Source of the DNA: Moesziomyces globuligerus
Taxonomy: Eukaryota; Basidiomycota; Ustilaginomycetes; Ustilaginales; Ustilaginaceae
NCBI GenBank assembly: GCA_030849465.1
Contig: JARVLF010000018.1
Location: forward strand, 62,001 to 126,000
DNA length: 64,000 bases
Reading direction: 5' to 3'
This document shows, piece after piece, positions 1 through 11,355 of the stretch (the stretch's first letter is position 1; the number at the start of each line of letters is the position of its first letter). Below the pieces are notes generated by a model that made no database searches, was not told the DNA's origin, and saw nothing but the letters and a program-made list of their open reading frames with translations. The translations under genes and the position numbers were made by a program.

Positions 1-3000
1 CAGCGCCCAGGGAGGAGCAGCCAGGGTCCAGAGGCTGGAGCAGCTGCGCGTGGCTGCATCGATGCAAGACGGATGCATCGACAGACGCCAGGGGTCTGGC
101 GTGGGCACGAAGGGCAGGAGTGGTAAGGGGTTTGCGCCCGATCAAAACGGAACAATTAAAAAAAAAAAGAAATCGGAAAGTAAAATCGCCTTCGCAACGG
201 CCTCCTTGGCCGCCCAGCTTTCGTGGCTCACGATGTCGGAGCATCCGGGTGGACCGATGAGGCGAGCGGAGGTGAGAAAGGCTCCGTATCTCAGCCTTGA
301 CAACGAAGGCCAGGCGGGGAAAGAAGAGTCTTGGCCGGAGCTAGCTGCGGGATCGGCATCGGATACGCTCCGCCTATTCGCTTCTGAGCTGCTAGCATGG
401 CGGGCTCGAGGAAACAGGAGCAAAGGGTTGGGCAGGACCAAAGGCTTCAGGGATGCGCTAGGCGATCGCATGGACGGTCCGCGTCTGACTGGTCACTTCT
501 GCGAACAGCCTGGCCTTGGACGACATCACTGCGTGTGCACGAGGCCATTTCTTGGCCTTCTGCCGGGAAAAGCGGCAGAGAGCGTGCAGAAGTGACAGAT
601 CACTAGGCGGTGCGGCATCGCGATTTACAGAACCAGCTCCCGTCATGGCAGCGCAGCATGCTGCAGGATAACGCTGCAAACAAAGGCGATCGGAACTCCG
701 ACCCAAAGCCAGAAGGTTTCGCAGCGTGATCTGGCAGCAGAAGCCGACGCTCGCACGGGATGATGCAAGGCAAGCTTTGCCAATCTGAGTCCGAATGTGA
801 ACATGAAGGCGGCATGGATCGCGATGCCGATCACATCGAGGAGCGAAGACGGCTTGATCAGGCAAGGAGCCGACGCGGGCAAGCGAGCAAGCAAAGCAAG
901 CAAAGCAAGCAAAGCAAGCAAGGCGGCTGGTTGTGCAGGATGAGCTTATGAGTCGTCACATCTGCAACCGTGAGCAGCCGGGACCGCGGCACTGCTGCTT
1001 GAAGCCAATCCAAGCGTCAACGACGCAAGGGGCGGGAGAATGCGCGATGGATTTGGGCTGCAGAGGCAAGCGCAGACGCGATGAGACCAACACTCGCTTG
1101 GCGGGTGCCGTGCCATCAAAGCCGTGCTGTGCCGCGCCACTTTGGAAAAAGTGGAATTCCAGCTCCGCTCCTGTCGCGCTTTGCTTTGAGGCGCCATTTT
1201 TTGGGCGCAAGGCGATTGGCACTCCGCTTCGCTGTCGAGCTTCTGCTTGACAGCTTCCGCTGCTGACTGCCTTGCCTCGACAGTCAGCTGAGCCTTCGCC
1301 AGGTTGGGCACAGGAAGGCCGAGAAAACGAACGGCTTCAGCAGCGTCGATTGCCTCGATCAGGACGAAAGGCGAGGGTGGAAACCTGTGGCCGTCGGGCG
1401 ATTGAAAATCGGCTCGCAACGGCGTCCTGGCGGTAGGGAGCTGCATCGCGCCCAAATTCATCAAACCCTTGCATGTGCGTGCAGGCATGTGGATTTGGCG
1501 TGCCACCCCATCATCCGCCTGCCAGAGATCCTCGACAGCGCAACAGACTCGTCCACCGCCGCTCTGTCTCTGCTGCCATGATCCAGACGATCGAGCGACG
1601 CTTCCGAAGCGGCGCACCCGAACCGAATGCGCATACGTTCAGGCGCCTCGCACTTTATCAGGCCCTCTCCTGCGCGACAGCCGTCCCCTGCCTCTGTCCC
1701 GCGTCCAGTACGGTAGCCGCCCAAGGCACCGACGGCGCTTGTTGTCTACCTCAGGATGAGATGATCCCAGCCGCTGCATGTGACCCCCTTGCCGGGAGTC
1801 AGCTGGGTGCGTAGCCGACTGCAGCTCACCCTGTGCCGATCGGAGTGTTAACCGCTCATCCGCGGTTGCGCTTCGGCCGCTGTCACCACGTTTCTGCAGC
1901 ATGATCCGCTCCATGAGAACAATCGGCCTCCACCTTGCCTTACCGCCGATCCAGCGAGACCAACACTGTGTGCTTGGCGCTTCTGCAGGTGTTGGTCTGG
2001 AGAGCGACACGACTTGCACGCGCAGCGTCCGTACGGACGCGTGACACGGCTGGCCTGTCCTCCCCTGCCGCAGGCAGCTAGCTGCAAGCTGGTGGTCCTC
2101 GCTTAGCTTGTGGCTCCTTGCCTGTTGGGATCAAATCGATCCGCATCGGCCCCCGGCAGCAGCAAGTCTGCTCACTACGCTCGACACGTCCCAGTCTATT
2201 GTTGCGCCAAGGAAGTTCAGACCGCAAGAGCTCGCGAAGAAACCCAACTCCGCCGAGGTTCGAGCAAGGATCCAGAAGCATAATCCAGCCTACTCACCTT
2301 GAGAATGTAGATTACGTCCTTGATTTCCGACAGTCGGGGCGCGGGGCACTGTCTTCGCTGGCAGGAGTCAGGCGGGCCCGATTCCGGTAGATACGGCAGC
2401 GGTAGTGTCGCCGAGAAAGTGGTGGCAGTGTGGTAATCCTGCTGATCGCCGATCGAGGCTGGAGACCCTTGGTGACAGGCTTTGCCAAGATCGGAGCTGT
2501 CGTTGGACGCAGGTACCTCGACTAGCTCGGATGCTGGCGGTGATTTTCCCTTGCTGATGAGAGTCCGTCCAAACAAGGTTGGGAGCGGTGATGAGGCGAG
2601 AGGCGGTGATGGTGGTGAGGGACAAGGAGCAAGCGAGTCGAGTCGACGCAAGGGGGAAGGATTCTGGCTCGCAGCCACAGCTAGCGATTGTTTGTGGCGA
2701 TGGGATACGCAAGGAGGTTGGACCCGGCGCGGCAATGTCAGGGGAAGCAAGCTTTGCACTTTGAGGGATTCGTATGGCCTCGCTCCAGTATCCTCGCCTA
2801 TGATTGCTGTCTAGCAGTTCCTTCGTACTGGTGAGGCGCCGGGTAGGCAAGCTGACTTGATCATAGCGGCACAGACATCGAACCGTGGGGAGATCACCTG
2901 AGCCTGTCCACCCCTGGTTGAGGGCGGGCGGCCACAATTTCGCTTTCGCGTTGTCGGCCGGCCTGCGCCTGGCCTTCTACTGGATCCACTCAGCCTCCCT

Positions 3001-4553
3001 CGAAGCCGTGATGACGAACACGAGGGCGGGACCTGCGGCTTGGCACCGACGCAGTGGCGGGTGTAACAACACAGGCGGGTTACACCGAAGGGGTTCACCT
3101 TCCCGTCTCTGCGAGTGTTCATGAACGCCCATGATCATCGAGACGAGACAGAAGCACATGTGTGCATCGATACAGCACGAGCCGTGGCAGATCCACCCTG
3201 CCACGCTCATCCTGGTGGGCCTTGCGCCTGTATGAGCTGCAAGATTATGCCACCCCGGACTGGCGGTGATCCGGCCCGTGGTGAATCGTGGACCGTCAAG
3301 TGAGCCTTCCGCAGGAAGCAGCTAACGAGCTCCCAGACCCGCCTTTTCGGGCAATCGTGAGGCCTCAGCCTTGCACGCATCTGTGTCAGATGCTTCGTTG
3401 CGATTCTGCTCGAGGCCGTGTCAGGACAAGGCTGCTGCTGCTGGCGGCTTGGCGTGGTCAGGCGAGCGGCTGACACGAGCTAGCGTTGCACCGCTCTGCC
3501 GTCGGACGCACGTCGAGAGCTGTCCGCGTGCGCGCTCGCAGCCAGAGCCTACCTGCCCACGACCTGCCTTGATTTTCTCGAGACGGTTACATGCCTCGCT
3601 CCTGAGCATCTCAGACACGTCTGTCTCGCCAAGCTGCCCACCGCAGAAGCCATGCGGCCTCCACTCATATGTCGGGTCGGGCCTTCTGAATCTAGCGCGC
3701 TTTCCTACCTGGGCGACTTGCCCAATCTCACCGAACAGCGTGCGTCTTGAGGGCGGAGGTGCACATCGCAGGGGGTTGACTTTCCTAGACGAGATCTGAC
3801 GCCTCGATGGTTTGAGTCACTGGAACATCCCTTGGCCGGCTCATCCAACGTGGACGGCGAACAGGGGGGGCGCAGCGACCCCAGGTTGATGGCCACTTGA
3901 GCTGGGATGGAACCGCTCGATGCTCGAATCCTGACTTGGCGTGAGAAAGCGGCCCGTAGCTTCCAAGCCATCCCGTGTCGTAGATAAATTTAGGGTTGCT
4001 GAAGTGAGCCGCCCTGGCTGACTCCCTCTAAGCGTGGGTGTCGTTGTCGACAGAGCGGATGGACCAAAAAAGAGCCTTTAATCTGGTCTGATTATTTGAT
4101 GTATATTTCTTTCGTGTTTATCTTAGTGAGCGTGGCTGGAGGCAACAGACACAGTGAACTCAACGCCGTTTCACCGAACGTCGTGCCACAGCTGACTCGT
4201 CTCGCACCTCGCACCTTCGCATTCTTTCCATGCAGAGAGCCACACTGAACGCCGTGGCAAGATACGAAGAAGCGCGACGAAAGGCTGTACGATGCCGGGA
4301 GAGAGAGAAGCGTGCGGGAAAGCGTCTGGAGTACCTCCCGATGCAGATGACATCGCCGATTTCGAGTGTCACGGCTGCAGATGCGACGCGCCAATGCTCC
4401 ACAAACGAGGCGGACCCTTGCTTTGGAACATCAAGCTTCTACCACCAACACACCTTGCGGAATCACAGATCCGTCGCAAGCCTCGCGCCCACCGACAGGA
4501 CAGGCTACGGCCTGGAGCGGTGATCCGCCAGGCAGACCTGCTATACCGCAGCT
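1..4553. other. 4.5 kb with no supported gene
   Basis: Only short overlapping open frames occur here on both strands and none resembles a known family. The longest, on the minus strand around 2217-2937, are Ser/Pro/Arg-rich and overlap in two frames. One of them runs into a good splice-donor-like GTGAGT at about 2297 on the minus strand, so a small spliced gene cannot be ruled out, but I could not find a matching acceptor and continuation. No transposase, reverse transcriptase or terminal repeats were seen. The last 400 bases are presumably the promoter of the next gene. Confidence 0.5.
880..921. repeat. 9-bp tandem repeat, about four copies
   Basis: The unit is GCAAGCAAA. It occurs in the gene-poor left part of the window and does not lie in a supported coding region. 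Confidence 0.7.
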
Positions 4554-5339
4554 ATGTCGTATCTTCCAACCATCCATACGCTGTGGGAGCATGCGTCTCA
4601 CCCCTCCAAAGGAGCTTGGTCGCGGTCGCCTTCGCCTGAGCCTATGCGCCAAGAAGCCACTTCCGGCGCCCAAGCAGGACCCAGCACTCAGCTCGCGCCG
4701 GCGCGCCAAGCATCTGTGCAACGTCGGCTCTTGCGCCAGTCTACACGCGGCGACCACCTCCCCCGACGCACCAACAGCGCTGAGCAAGCACGCATGCTCC
4801 GTGCGCTCAAGGGATTCCCACCCATCGGGAGCTCGGCGGACGCAGATCAGCTGAGCGATCTGGAGGAATCGATCGAAGTAGGCAAATACCAGATGGTGCG
4901 CTTCGGCGAACGCTACATTGTGCAGATCGGACGCCGCCGCACGATGCGCGAAGAGGAGCTGTCCCACGAGGAGGACGACGGCCGACGCGCCGCCATGACG
5001 GCTGCCGATTCTGGAATACCGATGGGTGCCGAGGGCACAGTACTCACGGCCGAAGACGGTGTGGTGCTGGCCGACAACGAGAGCGCATCGATCCCCCTTG
5101 CTGGCGGTGGGCACACGGGCCACGCAGCTCAGGCAGCGCTGGAACAGAGACTGATCGCAGAGGCGGAAAGGAGAGCGCGTGAAGCCGAGGCCGAGGCGAA
5201 TCGAGCAGCAGCGGCGGCGGAAGCGGCGCGCAGTCAGGCCGAGCGTCAGGCCGCTTTCGAGGAAGAAGAAGACGCCGTCGATTTGGACGGCGACATCGAG
5301 GATCTAGACGAGGGCGACGACGACGTCGACTTTGACTGA
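4554..5339 (+). CDS. acidic-tail protein, possible APC15-like subunit of the anaphase-promoting complex
   Basis: An intronless 261-residue frame. The N-terminus (LPTIHTLWEH..HPS) has the spacing of the N-terminal Leu-Trp segment of ANAPC15 proteins. Near residue 91 there is a F-P-P-I-G stretch like the conserved V-P-I-G of that family, and the protein ends in an Asp/Glu-rich tail, also a family trait. Between them are a basic patch (IGRRRTMREEE, about residues 125-135) and an Ala/Glu-rich predicted helix (about 186-232). APC15 promotes turnover of the mitotic checkpoint complex on APC/C, but this protein is about twice the usual length and the match rests on short motifs. It could equally be an unrelated acidic nuclear protein. 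The codon pattern is that of a normal gene. Confidence 0.5.
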   Translation: MSYLPTIHTLWEHASHPSKGAWSRSPSPEPMRQEATSGAQAGPSTQLAPARQASVQRRLLRQSTRGDHLPRRTNSAEQARMLRALKGFPPIGSSADADQLSDLEESIEVGKYQMVRFGERYIVQIGRRRTMREEELSHEEDDGRRAAMTAADSGIPMGAEGTVLTAEDGVVLADNESASIPLAGGGHTGHAAQAALEQRLIAEAERRAREAEAEANRAAAAAEAARSQAERQAAFEEEEDAVDLDGDIEDLDEGDDDVDFD

Positions 5340-5901
5340 TGCGCCTCGCACCTCAAACCATATATGCCAAATGCAGCTTTTGACAATGGGACGGAGATCT
5401 GATCCCGCATATGTCTCTTCTGCTCTACTTCGAATTCTCATCCGCTCCATGTTGATTGAGAGTGCTTTGTGATGTGGACGGCAACCATCGGTCGGAGCAA
5501 AGGCCAGCGGCGTGGTGGTGTGAATGATTACTCGCGCGAGAATTTCCAGCCCTCAACTCCGCGTGGCCGAGCAATCATCATCACGCTTGGGGCGCACAGA
5601 CCGATGGCTGTGCGGATTCGAGTTGGATTTCGGCAGTGGGCGACTGACATCCGCGATCCACACTCCACACATCAGCACGGACGCCATCCACGCACTTCGA
5701 CTTGCTGATCCATCATCACTCGTGCCAATCTCCACGTGCTATCGACCGCCCGCGCCTCACGACACTCGCCGTCATTACCGGCTCCCTGACACGTTTATCC
5801 AAGCTTCCGCACAACGGCGATCAGATCCACCAACCTCCACCTTGGCTGGCTTCGCGCATCGGCCATCTGACCGGATTACGAGGCTCGATAAGGCAGCCAG
5901 G
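5340..5901. other. intergenic, no gene seen
   Basis: This is a spacer between two same-strand genes, presumably the 3' end of the first and the promoter of the ARPC2 gene. Nothing distinctive was noticed. Confidence 0.5.
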
Positions 5902-7022
5902 ATGATCTTGCTAGGAACCGAGAACATCATCATCCGCGATGTGTTGACGGAAAAGTTTGAGAGGTACGTCTCGGACTTTCATGCACAGGAGGATGCTTCT
6001 GGTTCCTCGCAGGATGCGGAAGCTCGCGTTGCTGACCGTCGCTCTCTGCCCTTTCTCTGCTTATGCCGACAGGCCTGCGTCGGTGGACCAGACGTTCACG
6101 GACTTTGATGGCGTTGCATACCACCTGGAGTCGCCGAGCAAGGCGGGACCTCTGACGCTATCGATGGACATCCGATGCTGGTCGGAGCTGGTGCAGGCGG
6201 GCGCGATGGATGTGCTCGAGCGCGAATACGGCTCGTGGCTGCGCAGCTCGGTGGAGCCCGAATACAGCGTGACGCTCGAGTTCGACTTTGCCAAGGTGCC
6301 CGCAGCTGGTGCTGAGCGCGATGCGCTGATCGAGAGGGTCTCGCTGCTGAAGCGCAACGCCATGGCAGCGCCGTTCGAGCGCGCGTTTGCGCTGCAGAAG
6401 CAGCTCGAAGAGGCTTCGGAAGGCGGTCAGCCCGCACCTCCCGGCGAGATCATGCCGATCAACTACCGCGACGACGAGGCGATCTACGTGATCCCGTCGG
6501 CGGATCGTGTCACCGTAGTGTTCAGCACTACGTTCAAGGAGGAGACGGACAAGGTGCTGGGCAAGGTCTTCCTGCAGGAGTTCGTGGATGCTCGACGCCA
6601 GCCATCGATCCAGAACGCCCCGCAAGTGATGTACTCGAATCGAGAGCCGCCACTCGAGGTGCGCAACGTCGCCGGCCTCAACCGCGGCGAAGACGTCGGC
6701 TACGTCACTTTTGGTAAGTCGCGAGCCTGGATGAGAAGCGAGGTTGGTGAAAGCAGTGTACTGACTCGAAGGTGTGTGTGTTTGGACGACAGTGCTGTTC
6801 CCGAGACACTTTGCCAACGCCGAGGTGATGGCGGGCACGATCTCGCGCATCCAGCTCTTCCGCGACTATCTGCACTACCACATCAAGTGCTCCAAGGCGT
6901 ACATGCACAGCCGCATGCGCCACCGCGTCGCCGAGTTCCTTAAGGTGCTCAACCGCGCCAAGCCCGAGCTCGCCGAAAAGGAACGCAAGACCGCCAGCGG
7001 CAGGACCTTCCGCCGCGCATGA
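5902..7022 (+). CDS. ARC35: Arp2/3 complex subunit 2 (p34/ARPC2)
   Basis: This is a core subunit of the Arp2/3 complex, which nucleates branched actin filaments at cortical actin patches. There are three exons: 5902-5963, 6073-6713 and 6793-7022. The introns are 109 and 79 nt with GTACGT/CAG and GTAAGT/CAG borders. Splicing gives 310 residues, about the usual length of ARPC2. Family blocks are plain: the MILL start, the [11 protein letters not shown] segment, YRDDEAIYV followed by [26 protein letters not shown], and the highly conserved C-terminus LFPRH...[15 protein letters not shown] with [11 protein letters not shown]. The start was chosen because the MILL opening is shared across eukaryotes. 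It is a housekeeping gene and the assignment is secure. Confidence 0.96.
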
Positions 7023-7191
7023 GCGCTTCCGCTCGAGTTCGCTTCCATAACTTGTCACTGCAACAAAGATCGAAGCCGCGCATGTTCGTCCGTGCATGCG
7101 TATCACCGGCTGGATAAAGATGCGAGGACGGAGCTAGTGTACACAACATGCTCGGCGCTGGGGTATCGTGGGGAGGACAAGGGTGTGGAGT

Positions 7192-8127
7192 CTAGGATGC
7201 GACGTAGCAGTCGCCTGGAGCGAGCTGCTTCAGGATACAGCTCGAGCGTGGATGGTGGAGCTGTACGAGGTTGTTTGCTTGGTCTAGAGAGACGGTCTGA
7301 CGATTGATCAGGCGGCCGACGATGCCCTCTGCCTGCTTGTGCTCGTCATGGGTGGCCAGCACTGCACTCGGGCGAAAGACAGGGATGAGGTCGAGGATAT
7401 TGGGAAATCCGCACGCTACCGTACCGATCAACGGCAGCGATTGACGATCAAAGCTGTGTATCAATATCCTCGGTCCTCGCACGGACACTTGCTGCATTTT
7501 GGCTCGGATCGACTTGGGCGTGACGCCGTGGGGCGAGTAGAGGACGTGGGTAGGCTCGACTGCGTTTGTGCACGAGATGAGGATGCCCGAGTGCAGCTTG
7601 CTCCACGCGGGCGACGCGGCCCAATCGCGAGCAGGCAAATGCTCGATCTGCAAGCCGTCTGGCAGCACGCCTGCCTCGCCTACATCCTGACGAAACGCAG
7701 CCGACGAGAGGTTGACGACGGTGCCTGCGCGAATGTCGACGCCGAGCGCGCGGAGGGCGGGAAGCGAGTCGGCCGTGGTGAAGACCGCCTTGGCGTTCCG
7801 CAGGACGGCGAGCGAGTCGGCATCACATACCGTCTCCGGGTGGAGATGGTCGCTGAAGGGGTGGCTGAACAGCACAGCATCGAGCGATTCGGAGGCCGAG
7901 AGCGAGCGTAGCCACCGGTCCAGCTCGGCGAGCGAGGCGAAGGCAGCGGGCTCGACGCGGGTCTGGCGCGAGAAGATCGGCGAGCCGTCCACCTGCGGCG
8001 TAGGCTGCAGCCACGGGTCGAGCACAATGTTGAAGAACGACGAGGAGGACGAGGTGGATGGCTGCAGAGGCAGGCGAACGAGCCAGGACGTGTCGCCGTT
8101 GAGCTTGTGCAGCTCCACCGCGGCCAT
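7192..8127 (-). CDS. metallo-beta-lactamase-fold protein, substrate unknown
   Basis: The 311-residue protein begins at MAAVELHKLNGDTSWLV. An upstream in-frame ATG at 8325 would add 66 low-complexity residues and is less likely. The fold signature is SHPFSDHLHPET near residue 88, followed by spaced strand-helix elements and ATHDEHK near the C-terminus, which suits a lactamase-like hydrolase of the UlaG/RNase Z-like broad group. The usual H-x-H-x-D-H motif reads H-P-F-S-D-H, so the second histidine is replaced by Phe. Metal binding may be altered. It lies tail to tail with ARPC2 (169 bp between the stop codons) and head to head with the F-box gene. I do not know the substrate. Confidence 0.8.
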   Translation of the reverse strand: MAAVELHKLNGDTSWLVRLPLQPSTSSSSSFFNIVLDPWLQPTPQVDGSPIFSRQTRVEPAAFASLAELDRWLRSLSASESLDAVLFSHPFSDHLHPETVCDADSLAVLRNAKAVFTTADSLPALRALGVDIRAGTVVNLSSAAFRQDVGEAGVLPDGLQIEHLPARDWAASPAWSKLHSGILISCTNAVEPTHVLYSPHGVTPKSIRAKMQQVSVRGPRILIHSFDRQSLPLIGTVACGFPNILDLIPVFRPSAVLATHDEHKQAEGIVGRLINRQTVSLDQANNLVQLHHPRSSCILKQLAPGDCYVAS

Positions 8128-8704
8128 GGCGCCAGGGGCGTTTGGTGAGGGACCCGCCGAGCCCAATGCACGAGCGGTCGGATACGCCGAAAGCTCACTT
8201 CGGTATGTCTTCGATACGGATCGCTTCCGACGCTGGCGATGATGTGAAAGAGCCGTGGCTGATCTAGATGTCGGACGGCCCGAAGGCGGCTGCACTACGA
8301 TGCTGGATGACACCACGCAACGCACTCGCCGCGAGTCATGCAGCCAACAATTGGTTAGCTGTGTGGAGGTTGGCGCGCCGCGTGAGAACTGTTAGTCTGC
8401 GCGTCGCCTTTGGCGGCCGGGCTGAGTTGACACGAGGTGGCACATCCGTTGAGCTGGGAACGCTGAGCTTGAACGCCGCACGGACGCATTCCCGCGTCTC
8501 CGCAGCCAAACGGCAGCGCCACCTCGCGCGCTCCCCCGCTGCCACGGCGAGCCTTGGCGAGATGACCAGACCCTGCAGCTGAGTCGCTCGACGTTGCTCT
8601 CCTCCCTCCTCTGCCTACATCCAATCACCCATCCCCAATCATCAGCATTGGATCAGCCACCGAACGTCCATATCAAACAATTGCACCCTCTAGTGTCTGC
8701 TTCC
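8128..8704. promoter_or_regulatory. shared divergent promoter region, lactamase-fold gene and F-box gene
   Basis: 577 bp separate two start codons that face away from each other. I saw no clear TATA box or repeated motif. Confidence 0.4.
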
Positions 8705-9616
8705 ATGATGTCGAATCTACTGCAGAGCGTGCTGAGCTCGCGCCTGGCGACCGCGACGATAGGCACATCCGACACCGCCGAGCCCAAAGAGCGTCTCAAC
8801 GAGTGGGAGCAAGTGGATACGGACGACGAGCTGGTCAACGTCCAGTCGAATCCGGCCACGGCCACCGCCACTCCGCTCGAGCGCAGTCGGCCGGCCTCGC
8901 CAACGCGCGCCAACTCGGCCTCGCGTCTCGCCGCCGTCGAGACCGACACGACCGACTTTGAGAGCGACGTCGACAACACCTCCCACCCTAGCTCTTCCAC
9001 CGACCCTTCTGCCAAACGCAGCAAGCTTCGCACCACCACCGGCACGCGCCGTACGTCGTCGCGCTCCAAGACGGATCCCCTGCGCTCGCTCAACAGCGAG
9101 ATCGCGCAGCACATTTTCCTGCAGCTGCCCGTCGAGTCGCTCATCGCCTGTTCGGGCGTCTGTAAGCGCTGGCGTCGCTCCGCCACGCTCAACTACTGCT
9201 GGTATCGCCACCACACGCACGCCTTCTCAGCCACTTCGCTCGACTCGAGCTTGCCCGCCATCCCGGCCTGGGGCAGCGGTGGAGCAAAGTGGACGCGCAG
9301 AGAGAGCAAGACCGATTGGAAGACCCAGTATGCCAAGCAGAAGAAGATCGAGGCGCGCGATGCAGCTAGGGCCGAGTCGCTACCTGGATCGGGCACTGCA
9401 ACGCCCTCCCGAACACAGCGGATGCAGGACGCAGGCATCATGACGACGCACGAAGCAAGGATGCACCAGTGGCAGCAGGAACACGACGCACAGTGGACCA
9501 AACAGGAGATGCGCGACTACTACAAATCCGGCGCCAAGGGCGGCAAGTTCAAGGGCAAACGCGAAAAGGGCGGCGTCAAAACAGGCGCCGCCGGCGACGG
9601 AGGCCTGTGGGAGTAG
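8705..9616 (+). CDS. F-box protein
   Basis: An intronless frame of 303 residues from the ATG-ATG at 8705. Residues about 127-170 form an F-box (LNSEIAQHIFLQLPVESLIACS with VCKRWRRSATLNYCWY), the segment that binds Skp1 in SCF ubiquitin ligases. The N-terminal 125 residues are Ser/Thr/Ala-rich and probably disordered. After the F-box come a Trp-containing stretch (DWKTQYAKQKK), a conserved-looking TTHEARMHQWQQEHDAQW segment, and a Gly/Lys-rich tail ending in DGGLWE. No WD40 or leucine-rich repeats follow, so the substrate-binding part is unclear. The upstream in-frame ATG at 8594 would add 37 residues without recognisable features. Confidence 0.85.
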   Translation: MMSNLLQSVLSSRLATATIGTSDTAEPKERLNEWEQVDTDDELVNVQSNPATATATPLERSRPASPTRANSASRLAAVETDTTDFESDVDNTSHPSSSTDPSAKRSKLRTTTGTRRTSSRSKTDPLRSLNSEIAQHIFLQLPVESLIACSGVCKRWRRSATLNYCWYRHHTHAFSATSLDSSLPAIPAWGSGGAKWTRRESKTDWKTQYAKQKKIEARDAARAESLPGSGTATPSRTQRMQDAGIMTTHEARMHQWQQEHDAQWTKQEMRDYYKSGAKGGKFKGKREKGGVKTGAAGDGGLWE

Positions 9617-9804
9617 ATTCCCAAAGCCCCCCTTACACACTTCCGCTCATTCGCTTTGCATCAGTATCGGCTCAACTTATATCCCTTTGACATGGACCCG
9701 TCCCTTCAACCTCGCTTGAGCTCCAGGCTGAGCTGTTAACCTGCGTGTGCTGAATCTCTTTCACTTCTCTTGAGCGTGAAATCGCAAAGGGGACGTGAGT
9801 CTGA

Positions 9805-11355
9805 CTAGAAGAGGCGTGTGTCTGCCTCGTCTCTCTCGTCGCCGTCGGCGTTGGTGCCACCACCCAGGCTGACGTCGTCCATCTCGCCGTCGTCGTCGTC
9901 GTCGCCCTCGACTCCGGCATCGGCCTGCAAGCCGTGCGCGTCCGGCGCGACCGGCTCGTGCGAATCCGCCTCGGCCGTTGGCTCCGCTGTCGGCTGCGCC
10001 TCGGTGGCGGGCTCTTCGGGCTCGGTGGGCGTGATGATCACCTGCGGCGGCGGAGGCCGAGCATCGTCGTCCTCGCCATCGTCCGAGGGGGCCGACGTAG
10101 TGATGATCGGGGTTGGCGTCGAGGGTTGCGGTTGCGATGGCGGTTGTGCTGGCGATGGTGCGGGCTCGTCCTCGTTCAGGTCCAAGCCAAGCGCCGACCC
10201 GGACGCTTCGGTCTGCGGGACGGGAGCCTCGTCCTGCTTCGTCTCGGACTCGGCATCGACAGCTGGAGCGATCTCTGCCGAGGTGGTGGCAGCAGGCTTC
10301 GTGTCCTTCTCCAGAGGTGGTGGTGGTGATGCCGAAGCAGAAGCGTCCGCTCCGGCTGGTGTTTCCGAGGATTCCGCTGCCGTTGCCGCCGCTGTTGCCG
10401 TTGCTGCTACCGCCGCTGCCGCTACCGCTTGCTTGCCGAGCACGTGGTCAATGCTCTGGCGGATGGTAGCTGCGTTGGGCGGATCCTGGTCGAGGTAGAA
10501 GGGCGAGATGCCGACCATCTTCTTCTGGTCGAGGCAGGCAAAGATCCAGTGTGGCAGCACGGCGGGGATGCTGAGCTGCATCGCCTTGCTGTAGCCGTTA
10601 CCCTGGGCGCCAGGCTGGGCGTGGACGTCGCCTGGATTGCGCGGATCTGTGCAGATGTAATGGGTGGTGTCGATCTGGATGCGGTCGCTCCACTTTGCCT
10701 TCATGCTGGCGAGCGCCTTCTTGGCGGCTTCGAGCATCTCGGCATCGTGAACATGGCCGAAGCAGACGCTGATACCGGACGTGTCGTTGATGGTGTGGGT
10801 GCGCGTCTTGATGATGGGCGACGAGAAGGTGCCTGCAGTGGTCTTCAGGACGAGGTGGAAGGTGTAGTCGGCGTTGACGTCGAGGCCCGAGAGCTTGGTC
10901 GAGGTGTTGTGAAGCGGATTCGGGATGGGAGCGAGTCTCTGACCGTTGCGGTAGATGTCGAGCGAGAGGAGCGTGGCGGTGGCGAGGCTCAAGCGATCCC
11001 ACTCGAGAGTGACCGAGGTCTGTGTGACGTTGCGCAGCCGAAGCGCAGGTGCCTTGGGCGCTTGCTGGCCGAAAGTGTGGAGGATGTCTTCCTGGAGCAG
11101 ATCGAAGTCGTCCTTCTGGCGGCGCTCCTGCTGGTCGTTGCGCATGACGCGGATGTTGACGACGCTGCCGGAAGAGACGCCTTGTGGCAGCAAGAGCGAG
11201 GGGAACTCGATGAGGGAGGCCTTTTCACCGATGAGGATGGCCATGCCCGCATCGAGCTTGCCGACGGTGAAGGTGAACGAGTCATCGTCGCTGTTGGCCT
11301 GCATGGTGGAATGAACGTAGTTGGGCGCGATCTGGCCGACGTAGTGGGCCGACAT
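9805..11355 (-). CDS. CHS5: Chs5-type exomer subunit (FN3 and BRCT domains)
   Basis: Exomer is a trans-Golgi coat-like complex that sends chitin synthase and other cargo to the cell surface. This 516-residue protein has the Chs5 order of parts. Residues about 28-95 are the dimerisation region (FTFTVGKLDAGMAILIG, then IEFPSLLLPQGV). Residues about 102-187 are the FN3 domain (VTQTSVTLEWD, LDIYRNG, IPNP, TKLSGL). Residues about 193-290 are the BRCT domain (SGISVCFG, IDTTHYICTD, HWIFACLDQKKMVG, FYLD). The rest is a long Ala/Glu/Pro-rich acidic tail, also usual in Chs5. Family proteins begin close to the FTFTVGKL segment, so the first 20 residues may be an extension or M18 may be the start. It is divergent from CFT2. 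Confidence 0.93.
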   Translation of the reverse strand: MSAHYVGQIAPNYVHSTMQANSDDDSFTFTVGKLDAGMAILIGEKASLIEFPSLLLPQGVSSGSVVNIRVMRNDQQERRQKDDFDLLQEDILHTFGQQAPKAPALRLRNVTQTSVTLEWDRLSLATATLLSLDIYRNGQRLAPIPNPLHNTSTKLSGLDVNADYTFHLVLKTTAGTFSSPIIKTRTHTINDTSGISVCFGHVHDAEMLEAAKKALASMKAKWSDRIQIDTTHYICTDPRNPGDVHAQPGAQGNGYSKAMQLSIPAVLPHWIFACLDQKKMVGISPFYLDQDPPNAATIRQSIDHVLGKQAVAAAAVAATATAAATAAESSETPAGADASASASPPPPLEKDTKPAATTSAEIAPAVDAESETKQDEAPVPQTEASGSALGLDLNEDEPAPSPAQPPSQPQPSTPTPIITTSAPSDDGEDDDARPPPPQVIITPTEPEEPATEAQPTAEPTAEADSHEPVAPDAHGLQADAGVEGDDDDDGEMDDVSLGGGTNADGDERDEADTRLF

